Below are positions 46,061 to 53,224 of a DNA stretch of 64,000 bases, one piece after another. The position numbers and the translations under genes were made by a program. Location: positions 2,604,001-2,668,000 of the forward strand of contig NZ_CP109078.1 of assembly GCF_035917455.1 (NCBI RefSeq), in the 5' to 3' direction. The stretch's first letter is position 1; the number at the start of each line of letters is the position of its first letter. The notes under the pieces were generated by a model, which worked only from the letters and a program-made list of their open reading frames with translations, searched no databases and had not been told where the DNA came from. The stretch comes from Micromonospora sp. NBC_01796. Lineage in GTDB: Bacteria > Actinomycetota > Actinomycetes > Mycobacteriales > Micromonosporaceae.

Positions 46061-48097
46061 ATGATTCGCAGGCTGCTGGTGGCGAACCGGGGCGAGATCG
46101 CCCGCCGGATCTTCGCCACCTGCCGGTCGGTCGGCGTCGAAACGGTCGCGGTCTACTCCGACGCCGATGCCGACGCGCCGTACGTCAACGAGGCGGACTT
46201 CGCCGTACGCCTGCCCGGTCATGCCCCGGCGGACACCTACCTGCGCGCGGACCTGCTCGTCGCCGCCGCCCGCCGGTCGGGGGCGGACGCGGTCCACCCC
46301 GGTTACGGCTTCCTGGCCGAGAACGCCGACTTCGCCACCGCAGTCACCGACGCCGGCCTGACCTGGGTCGGCCCGACCGCCAAGGCGATCGCGGTGATGG
46401 GTTCGAAGATCGAGGCGAAGGCGTTGCTGGTCGACGCCGGGGTCCCGATGCTGCCCACCGAGACCGAACCGGACCGGGTGACGGACTTCCCGGTCCTGGT
46501 CAAGGCGTCGGCCGGGGGCGGCGGGCGGGGGATGCGGGTGGTCCGGGACGCGGCGACGCTGACCGAGGCGGTCGCCTCGGCCCGCCGGGAGGCGGCCAGC
46601 GCGTTCGGCGACGGGACCGTTTTCATCGAGCGGTACGTGGAACAGGCCCGGCACGTCGAGGTGCAGATCTTCGCCGACAGCCACGGCACCGTCCTGCCGC
46701 TCGGTGAACGGGAGTGCTCGATCCAGCGCCGGCACCAGAAAATCATCGAGGAGACCCCGTCGACGGCGGTCGGCCCGGAGCTGCGGGCGGCGCTGTTCGA
46801 CGCGGCGACGGCGGCGGCCCGAGCGGTCGGTTACCTCGGCGCCGGCACGGTCGAGTTCCTGCTCGCCCCGACCGGCGAGTTCTTCTTCCTGGAGATGAAC
46901 ACCCGACTCCAGGTCGAACACCCGGTCACCGAGGCGGTCACCGGCCTGGACCTGGTCCGCTGGCAACTCCTGGTCGCCGAGGGCGGGGCCCTGCCGGTGC
47001 CGGGCGAGCCGACCGGTCACTCGATCGAGGTACGACTCTGCGCCGAGGACCCGGCGAACGTCTGGTTGCCGGCGACCGGGACCCTGCACCGGTTCTCGGT
47101 GCCGGAGGTGGTGACCGAGTTCGAGCCGGTACCAACCGGTGGCGCCGGCCGGGCCGGGCTCCGCCTCGACGCAGGCGTACGGGACGGTTCGGTGGTCGGG
47201 GTGCACTACGACTCCATGCTCGCCAAGCTCGTCGCCTGGGCACCGACCCGCTCCGAGGCCGCCCGTCTCCTGGCCAGCGCCCTGTCCCGGGCCGAGTTGC
47301 ACGGCGTACGCACCAACCGTGACCTGCTCGTACGCGTACTGCGGCACCCGGAGTTCCGTACCGGTGCGATCGACACCGGGTTCCTGGACCGGCATCCGGA
47401 ACTCTTCGCCCCGCTGCTCTCCTCGGTCGACGCGGTCCGGATCTCCTGCCTCGCCGCCGCGCTCGCCGGTGCCGCCGACCGCCGACGCAACGCCCCGGTC
47501 CTCGCCGGCCTCCCCTCCGGTTGGCGCAACGTCCCGGCCGGCGCCCAGACCAGCGTGTACGACGGACCGTCCGGCCCGGTCGAGGTCGGCTACCGGCTGG
47601 ACCGGACCGGAGCGCTCGCCACCTGGTGGCTCCGCCCCGTCGACCCGGACGAACTCGACCTCGCCGGTCTGTACCCGTCCGCTCCCGCCCCGGCCGAGGA
47701 GCCGCCCGCGGTGACGATCCTGTCGGCCGCCCCGGACCGGGTGGTGCTCGACGTCGCCGGGGTGCGGACGGCGTTTGCCGTACACCGGGTCGGTTCGGAG
47801 TCCTTCGTGGACGGACCGGACGGTTCGGTGACGCTGTCGGAGCTCCCCCGCTTCCCGGAGCCGGCAGCCGACCTGGCCGAAGGTTCCCTGGTCGCACCCC
47901 TGCCGGGCGCGGTCAGCCGGGTCCTGGTTGTCCCCGGTCAACGGGTGGCGGCCGGTGAACTCCTGCTCACCCTCGAAGCGATGAAGCTCGAACACCCCGT
48001 GCACGCCCCCACCGCCGGAATCGTCGCCGAGTTGCCGGTCACCGCCGGCAGCCAGGTCGAAACCGGTGCTGTGCTCGCGGTGCTCACCGACGCGTAA
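46061..48097 (+). CDS. Biotin carboxylase/biotin carrier (alpha) subunit
   Basis: A 678-aa alpha subunit pairing with the preceding beta subunit. It has the biotin carboxylase N-domain RRLLVANRGEIARRIF, VHPGYGFLAENADFA, the ATP-grasp loop KASAGGGGRGMRVV (about residue 148), ERYVEQARHVEVQIF, ERECSIQRRHQKIIEE and EMNTRLQVEHPVTE. A linker domain follows, then a C-terminal biotinyl domain with EAMKLEH (biotinylated Lys642). All domains are in one chain, as in MCC and GCC. ATG 46061 has GAGGGA upstream, overlapping the previous stop. It carboxylates biotin with ATP and bicarbonate. Confidence 0.94.
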   Translation: MIRRLLVANRGEIARRIFATCRSVGVETVAVYSDADADAPYVNEADFAVRLPGHAPADTYLRADLLVAAARRSGADAVHPGYGFLAENADFATAVTDAGLTWVGPTAKAIAVMGSKIEAKALLVDAGVPMLPTETEPDRVTDFPVLVKASAGGGGRGMRVVRDAATLTEAVASARREAASAFGDGTVFIERYVEQARHVEVQIFADSHGTVLPLGERECSIQRRHQKIIEETPSTAVGPELRAALFDAATAAARAVGYLGAGTVEFLLAPTGEFFFLEMNTRLQVEHPVTEAVTGLDLVRWQLLVAEGGALPVPGEPTGHSIEVRLCAEDPANVWLPATGTLHRFSVPEVVTEFEPVPTGGAGRAGLRLDAGVRDGSVVGVHYDSMLAKLVAWAPTRSEAARLLASALSRAELHGVRTNRDLLVRVLRHPEFRTGAIDTGFLDRHPELFAPLLSSVDAVRISCLAAALAGAADRRRNAPVLAGLPSGWRNVPAGAQTSVYDGPSGPVEVGYRLDRTGALATWWLRPVDPDELDLAGLYPSAPAPAEEPPAVTILSAAPDRVVLDVAGVRTAFAVHRVGSESFVDGPDGSVTLSELPRFPEPAADLAEGSLVAPLPGAVSRVLVVPGQRVAAGELLLTLEAMKLEHPVHAPTAGIVAELPVTAGSQVETGAVLAVLTDA

Positions 48098-48113
48098 AGG
48101 AAGGCCACCCCTC

Positions 48114-49277
48114 ATGGACTTCGATCTCACCTCGGAACAGGAACAGCTCCGCGACGCGGTGCGCGCGTTGGGCCGCCGCTACGGGCACGAGTACTACGTC
48201 AGGAAGGCGAAGGCCGGCGAGCACACCACCGAGCTGTGGCAGGAGGCCGGCAGGCTCGGCTACCTCGGCGTCAACATTCCCGAGGAGTACGGCGGCGGTG
48301 GCGGCGGCATCACCGAACTGGCGATCGTCTGCGAGGAACTGGCCGCGACCGGCTCCCCGCTGCTGATGATCGTGGTCTCGCCCGCGATCGTGGCCACGGT
48401 CATCACCCGGCACGGCACCGAGGAGCAGCGCAAACGCTTCCTCCCCGGCATGGCCGACGGGACCCTGAAAATCGCGTTCGCGATCACCGAACCGGAGGCC
48501 GGATCCAACTCGCACAAGCTCGGCACGATCGCCCGCCGCGACGGCGACGGCTGGCTGCTGTCCGGGCGCAAGTGCTTCATCTCCGGGGTGGACGACGCCG
48601 CGTACGTCCTGGTCGTCGGGCGTACCGAGGACGCCACCACCGGCAAGCTCAAGCCGGCCCTGTTCGTGGTCCCGACCGACGCCCCCGGGTTCACCAAATC
48701 GAAGCTCGACATGGAGATCCTGTCCCCGGAAAGCCAGTGGATGCTCTACCTGGATGACGTCCGGCTACCCGCCGACGCGTTGATCGGTGGCGGGGTCGAC
48801 GTCGGACTACAGGCACTCTTCGCCGGGCTGAACCCGGAACGCATCCTGGTCGCCGCCCTGGCCGCCGGTTCCGGCCGCTACGCGATCGAGCGCGCCTCGT
48901 CGTACGCGGCGAACCGGAAGGTCTGGGGTGGCCGGACCATCGGCGCGCACCAGGGGCTTTCGCACCCGCTCGCCCACGCGGCCGTGCAGGTCGAACTGGC
49001 CCGACTGATGATCGCGAAGGCGGCTGCCCTCTACGACGCCGGCCGCGACCTGGACGCCGGAGTCGCCGCGAACATGGCCAAGTACGCCTCGGCCGAGGCC
49101 GCCGCACTCGCCGTCGACACCGCCATCCAGGTCCACGGCGGCAACGGCATGACCACCGAGTACGGCGTGGCCACCCTGCTCGGAACCGTACGCGCCACCC
49201 GGATCGCCCCGGTCAGCCGCGAAATGATCCTCAACTTCGTCGCCCAGCACGTACTGGGGCAGGAGAAGTCGTACTGA
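48114..49277 (+). CDS. Acyl-CoA dehydrogenase of the AtuA-type cluster
   Basis: A 387-aa FAD-dependent acyl-CoA dehydrogenase. The N-terminal helical domain (DFDLTSEQEQLRDAVRALGRRYG), middle FAD-binding strand domain (AFAITEPEAGSNSHKLGT) and C-terminal helical domain (IQVHGGNGMTTEYGVATLLGTVRATRI) are present; the Glu in TTEYG corresponds to the MCAD-type catalytic base. It would introduce the double bond needed before carboxylation, the AtuD role. It lies 16 bp after the biotin subunit and ends the operon. Confidence 0.93.
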   Translation: MDFDLTSEQEQLRDAVRALGRRYGHEYYVRKAKAGEHTTELWQEAGRLGYLGVNIPEEYGGGGGGITELAIVCEELAATGSPLLMIVVSPAIVATVITRHGTEEQRKRFLPGMADGTLKIAFAITEPEAGSNSHKLGTIARRDGDGWLLSGRKCFISGVDDAAYVLVVGRTEDATTGKLKPALFVVPTDAPGFTKSKLDMEILSPESQWMLYLDDVRLPADALIGGGVDVGLQALFAGLNPERILVAALAAGSGRYAIERASSYAANRKVWGGRTIGAHQGLSHPLAHAAVQVELARLMIAKAAALYDAGRDLDAGVAANMAKYASAEAAALAVDTAIQVHGGNGMTTEYGVATLLGTVRATRIAPVSREMILNFVAQHVLGQEKSY

Positions 49278-49296
49278 GGCTCCTCAACCCGGTCGT

Positions 49297-49701
49297 TCAG
49301 AGTCCGACGAGGTAGTTCCTGAGCATCAGCGGGGGCCGTGCCGCAAACAGGATGATGAGGCCCGTGACGAGCCCACCCAAATCTTCGTTCGAGAAGCCGT
49401 TGCCGAGGGTGATGAGCGTCCAGATCACCCAGACGAAGAAGGCGAGGCTGACGAGGGCGGGTGTGACCGCGCGCCGGGTGAGCAGGGCGGCCCCGGTGGC
49501 CATGACCAGGAGAAAGCAGCTGGAGATTCCCCCCACGCAGGCGAAGAAAATCGGGCCATCTTCACCACGTAGAACATCGCTGGCACTCAGGACGAAGCCG
49601 ACCACGCAGATGGCGCCCGTGACGAGGAAACGGAAGAAGCACAGGATTACGTAGCGGCGGGCGATCTCGGGGCTGGGTGGGTGGCGGTGAAGGGTAATCA
49701 T
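49297..49701 (-). CDS. Four-TM hypothetical membrane protein
   Basis: A 134-aa protein with four predicted hydrophobic helices (about residues 18-40, 50-74, 79-101 and 108-122) joined by short loops, including TRRAVTPAL. No motif is recognised. It is convergent with the acyl-CoA dehydrogenase. Composition is slightly less GC-rich than neighbours, hinting that the accessory character starts here. A role cannot be suggested. Confidence 0.65.
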   Translation of the reverse strand: MITLHRHPPSPEIARRYVILCFFRFLVTGAICVVGFVLSASDVLRGEDGPIFFACVGGISSCFLLVMATGAALLTRRAVTPALVSLAFFVWVIWTLITLGNGFSNEDLGGLVTGLIILFAARPPLMLRNYLVGL

Positions 49702-49864
49702 CAGCAGTTGTCACGCTCGTTACCGGCCCCCGACATCGCAGCAGCGTACTTCGACACCGGCATAACCTGCTGCCCCACGGACCGAGCCACGGCACGTGCA
49801 ATCCATGGTTTCATAGACGCAAGAAACGAATAGGGTTACGCTTGTTGTGATCGAAGGGGGAGCC

Positions 49865-50389
49865 ATGAGCGCAGCAGCACTGAGGGAAGAGACGTACCTG
49901 CCAGGTGCTGCCGAGCAGGTCGCGCAGGTTTTCGACTTCCTTGCGGCCCACGAGAGCGCTGGCCGAGGGCGCCCTGAGCCGCGTTACTTCCTCGCCGGCC
50001 CCACCCCGAGCGACCGGGTCGAGTTGCCAGCCGAGGTCCACCGAGTGCTGCAACAGGTGGTCACAGCACTACAGCAGGGTCTCGCGGTGACCGTGGCACC
50101 GACGACCCAGACGCTGACCACACAACAGGCCGCAGATCTGCTCGGTGTCAGCCGACCAACCGTGATCAAGTTGCTGGACAACGGCAAGGTTCCCTTCGAA
50201 CGGGTGGGCACCCACCGCCGCGTACTTCTCCGGGATCTTCTCGAATACCGGGAGCAGCGTCGGGCCGAACAGTACGCGGCACTCGAAGCCACAGCCATCG
50301 ATCTTGACGACGAGGAAGATCTTGAAACTGTGCTCCAACAATTGCGCGAAACACGACGCGCAGTGGCGCGCCGCCGCAGGAGCGCCTGA
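49865..50389 (+). CDS. Excisionase-type HTH protein, probable type II antitoxin without its toxin
   Basis: A 174-aa protein. The N-terminal half contains PSDRVELPAEVHRVLQQVVTALQQGLAVTV; the centre holds a MerR/excisionase HTH (TLTTQQAADLLGVSRPTVIKLLDNGKVPFERVGTHRRV-type, about residues 83-120); the C-terminus is acidic then basic (DEEDLETVLQ, RRAVARRRRSA). Proteins of this architecture are normally antitoxins encoded just before a PIN-domain ribonuclease. Here only a dozen codons beginning VLMVLF follow before a minus-strand gene, so the toxin is missing or eroded. ATG 49865 lies within AAGGGGGAG-rich sequence. Confidence 0.8.
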   Translation: MSAAALREETYLPGAAEQVAQVFDFLAAHESAGRGRPEPRYFLAGPTPSDRVELPAEVHRVLQQVVTALQQGLAVTVAPTTQTLTTQQAADLLGVSRPTVIKLLDNGKVPFERVGTHRRVLLRDLLEYREQRRAEQYAALEATAIDLDDEEDLETVLQQLRETRRAVARRRRSA

Positions 50390-50433
50390 CAAGATAGCGC
50401 GGTGTTGATGGTGCTGTTCCGGCCGACCAGGGC

Positions 50434-50949
50434 CTATAGCGCCCACCGGATCAAGGTGGCCAGCCCGAAGCCGGCCAGGGCGATGACGATCACGGCGATC
50501 ACCCCTGTCAGCAGGCAGGACAGGTCGTCGATCCACGTACCGGAGACCTGGGGTCGGGGTCCAACCTCGGTCCAGACGACCGGAGCCGGTCCTTCCTTTC
50601 CGGTCTGTTCGATCAGTCGACCGAACCGCGCGGATGCCATTGGCCCGAGTTTGTCGGTCGGGTCAGAGTTCACCTTCAGCACGAACAAGCGCCGCCAGGC
50701 ACCCGGATGGGCCTTCTCGAATGCGGCGATCTCCTCCGCGGTGGCCTCCTCGGTGAGGAACCCCCACCGCCCGGCCTCGACCACGTTGCCGACCCGCCGA
50801 TACAGCGCCGCACGCCGGGTACGCAGATCGAGGTCGTCGGGGTACGCGGCAGTCAGGCTCGCCAGACGTTGCATCGCCGGGTGAGAGTGCCCGCGCCGCA
50901 GATCGGCCTCAACCTTCGCCAGTACCTGCTCTTTTGCCATGGCGCTCAT
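50434..50949 (-). CDS. DUF6584-like protein with C-terminal TM helix
   Basis: A 171-aa protein with a helical, TPR-like N-terminal half (AKEQVLAKVEADLRRGHSHPAMQRLASLTAAYPDDLDLRTRRAALYRRVGNVVEAGRWGFLTEE-type, residues 4-67), an AAFEKAHPGAWRR segment, and a C-terminal hydrophobic helix (about 145-167). The first part matches the pattern of the actinobacterial DUF6584 family, of unknown function. ATG 50949 or 50940 may be used. Its stop lies where the toxin of the upstream antitoxin would be expected. Confidence 0.7.
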   Translation of the reverse strand: MSAMAKEQVLAKVEADLRRGHSHPAMQRLASLTAAYPDDLDLRTRRAALYRRVGNVVEAGRWGFLTEEATAEEIAAFEKAHPGAWRRLFVLKVNSDPTDKLGPMASARFGRLIEQTGKEGPAPVVWTEVGPRPQVSGTWIDDLSCLLTGVIAVIVIALAGFGLATLIRWAL

Positions 50950-51045
50950 TCTCGGCAGTCGGGTGTCCCACCGCAGCCTCAATTCTTCCGTCCACCGCCA
51001 CCGAGGCGGGCCGCGCCACGGCGACCCGCCCCGGATGTACGAACA

Positions 51046-51960
51046 TCAGCCGGTCTGCCCGACCTGACTCACGATGGCGAGGTCAAGTACGGCTGACGAC
51101 CCCGCCATACCCAGGTAGGCGTAGGTCTCGGCGTGGAAGACGAGGACGAGTTCGTCCGGTCCGATGCTCGTCGTCGACGGCCAGGCCACCCCGACACCCG
51201 GCCGCCCCGCCCCGTCCCGGACGTTCTCGACCGCACGCAGACCGGGCTCCTGTGCCGCGGCTTCGTACAGCGCGGCCCGCGACTGGGGTCGCAGATAATC
51301 CTGGGCGAGTACGAGCACATCCTTGGCAAACGCGTTCACGCTGCCGGGCTCGCCGCTGCGGTGCTCGGTCAGGTAGACCCGCATCGCAGCCGTGTCGGTA
51401 GGCAGGTCGGCGCGGTACGCACGCTCGGGCGTACACGGCTCGGTCTGGTTCGGAACCACCTGTCCGCCCTTCACGACGGCGGCCCGTCCGTTCCGGCACC
51501 CCGGGAGCGTGATCTCCTCGGTGGCGCCGGCCGTACTCTTTCTGATCAGTCCGTCGCGGGTCCCGTCCACCGACCGCCAGCTCTCATAGAGTTCTGGGCC
51601 GTCCTGGCTCCGCTGGTAGATGTACTGGTCAGGGTTGGGAATGGCGTCAGGCAGCCGGAGCGCCGCCGCCGCCGCGCTGTGCAGGACCCGGGTGGCGTCA
51701 GCCTTGGCGACCGGTACGTCACCGCCGACCTGATCGGGAGCCAGCACGAGTACCGAGGTGACCGCCGCCGCCACCCCGGCCGCCGCCAGACCGCCGAGCA
51801 CGAGTCGCCAGCGAGGCCGGGCCCGATGCCGCGAGCGGGCAGCAGGAGCGGCCGTGTCCGGCATCGCGGCCAGCAGCCGGGCGCGGGCGGGCGCCAACCG
51901 TACGGGGGTCGCCAGCGGGGTCTCGTCGCCGAGTTCCCGGAGCAGTCGCAGCTCATCCAT
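51046..51960 (-). CDS. CU044_5270-type membrane-anchored protein, partner of the sigma factor
   Basis: A 304-aa protein: cytoplasmic N-terminus of about 55 residues (MDELRLLRELGDETPLATP), one TM helix (about 56-76) and an extracytoplasmic domain with LPDAIPNPDQYIYQRSQDG and two Cys. This layout, encoded directly after a sigma-70-like gene, is the CU044_5270 family. The ATG (51960) overlaps the sigma gene by eight bases, so the pair is translationally coupled. An anti-sigma-like sensor role is inferred; no zinc-binding anti-sigma motif (HxxxCxxC) is present. Confidence 0.82.
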   Translation of the reverse strand: MDELRLLRELGDETPLATPVRLAPARARLLAAMPDTAAPAARSRHRARPRWRLVLGGLAAAGVAAAVTSVLVLAPDQVGGDVPVAKADATRVLHSAAAAALRLPDAIPNPDQYIYQRSQDGPELYESWRSVDGTRDGLIRKSTAGATEEITLPGCRNGRAAVVKGGQVVPNQTEPCTPERAYRADLPTDTAAMRVYLTEHRSGEPGSVNAFAKDVLVLAQDYLRPQSRAALYEAAAQEPGLRAVENVRDGAGRPGVGVAWPSTTSIGPDELVLVFHAETYAYLGMAGSSAVLDLAIVSQVGQTG

Positions 51961-52573
51961 TGTCCAGTGCCTCCTCGATCGTGGTGGTGGTGTCGGCATC
52001 GCCCAACGCCTCGCGGACCAGCTTGCGAGCGCGGTTCAGTCGTGACCGGACGGTGCCGACGGGGATCGACAGCGCGGCTGCCACCTGCTCGTACGTCAGC
52101 TCCTCCCAGGCGACCAGGAGCAGGACGTCCCGATCACCGGTGGACAGCTTGGCCAGGGCGGCGGAGAGCAGCCCGCGCAGCGACCGAGCCGTGACGGCGG
52201 TGGCGACCCGGTCAGCGTGGGACACCTCGCTCGTCGCGGGGACGTACGCCTGCCGGATCCGGTACCGACGGTCCTCGTCGCGCCGGTGCTGGCTGACGAT
52301 GTGGGTGGCAATCCCGTACAGCCAGGGCCGGGCGTCGCGGTGGGTGGTGTCGAACCGGTCCCGGCGACGGAACGCGGCCAGGAACGTTTCGCCGACCAGG
52401 TCGTCCGCGGCCTCCGCGCCGAGCCGCCGGGCCAGATAACGATGGATGTACGGTGCGTGCCGGTCGAAGATCGCGGCGAACCTCTCGGGGTCCCGCGTCG
52501 ACCGTTCGATGATTGTTGCGTCGTTCTCTACTGGGCTGATGTGCGCTGCCTCGACTTGTTCCGATCGATTCAT
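51953..52573 (-). CDS. ECF-type RNA polymerase sigma factor
   Basis: A 206-aa sigma factor with region 2 (FAAIFDRHAPYIHRYLARRLG to DLVGETFLAAFRRRDRFD, then RPWLYGIATHIVSQHRR) and region 4 (LLSAALAKLSTGDRDVLLLVAWEELTYEQVAAALSIPVGTVRSRLNRARKLVREAL). The region-4 HTH is complete. ATG 52573 starts it. It is divergent from a NUDIX gene, and its coupled downstream gene probably encodes its regulator. The signal it responds to cannot be told. Confidence 0.92.
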   Translation of the reverse strand: MNRSEQVEAAHISPVENDATIIERSTRDPERFAAIFDRHAPYIHRYLARRLGAEAADDLVGETFLAAFRRRDRFDTTHRDARPWLYGIATHIVSQHRRDEDRRYRIRQAYVPATSEVSHADRVATAVTARSLRGLLSAALAKLSTGDRDVLLLVAWEELTYEQVAAALSIPVGTVRSRLNRARKLVREALGDADTTTTIEEALDNG

Positions 52574-52690
52574 GCAGAACCTTCCACGACCCGGGGATCA
52601 TCACCCTGTTATCCGTGGACCGCGGAAAAAGGGTTCACGCCCCGCTGCGGAGGGCGCGATTCGGGGCGCCGGTCGAGGTAGCTTCCGCTG

Positions 52691-53173
52691 GTGACGACGC
52701 TTCCAGGCGACTACACCGCCGCACTGCCGCGCAAACGCATGGCCTCGGCCGTGCTGCTACGTGATCGGGAGGACAGGATCCTGCTGGTCGAGCCGACGTA
52801 CAAGGACTACTGGGAGTTTCCCGGAGGCTTGGTCGAGGACGACGAGCCGCCGTACCGGGCTGCGGTTCGGGAGGTGGCCGAGGAGTTGGGGCTGTCGGTC
52901 GCACCGGGGCGGCTGCTGGTGGTCGACTGGGTTCCGCCGCAGGATGGCCTTGCCGATGGGGTCATGTTCGTCTTCGACGGCGGCCTGCTCGACCCGGTAC
53001 GTGCGGCGGAGATCAGGCTTCCCGCCGACGAACTCCGCAGTTGGGCCTGGTCGACGCCGGAGGAGGCGGAACAACGCCTGTCTTCCCTGCTCGCCCGCCG
53101 GGCAACCGCCGCACTGCTCGCCCTGACCCAGGGAGCAACCCTCTACCTGGAAGACGGGAACCGAGTCACCTGA
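52691..53173 (+). CDS. NUDIX hydrolase
   Basis: A 160-aa NUDIX-fold hydrolase. After RKRMASAVLLRDREDRILLVEP comes YWEFPGGLVEDDEPPYRAAVREVAEELGL: the NUDIX box has GG, E, the REVAEELGL core and the correct spacing. It would cleave a nucleoside diphosphate linked to another moiety; the substrate is undetermined. The start is GTG 52691. It is convergent with the PhoD gene, with a strong hairpin between them. Confidence 0.88.
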   Translation: MTTLPGDYTAALPRKRMASAVLLRDREDRILLVEPTYKDYWEFPGGLVEDDEPPYRAAVREVAEELGLSVAPGRLLVVDWVPPQDGLADGVMFVFDGGLLDPVRAAEIRLPADELRSWAWSTPEEAEQRLSSLLARRATAALLALTQGATLYLEDGNRVT

Positions 53174-53177
53174 CGGT

Positions 53178-53212
53178 CGCGCGGGCGGTCGGTTGACCCG
53201 ACCGCCCGCGCG
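53178..53212. terminator. Perfect 15-bp hairpin between convergent genes
   Basis: CGCGCGGGCGGTCGG (53178-53192) pairs without mismatch with CCGACCGCCCGCGCG (53198-53212) around TTGAC. It lies five bases after the NUDIX stop and 12 bases before the PhoD stop, so it likely ends both transcripts. Confidence 0.82.
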
Positions 53213-53224
53213 AGCAGAACCAGC

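Noticed and set aside
45683-48130. An 815-codon minus-strand frame across the biotin carboxylase
   Set aside because: The opposite strand has a complete ATP-grasp and biotinyl domain; the antisense product is low-complexity Arg/Gly/Asp-rich sequence.
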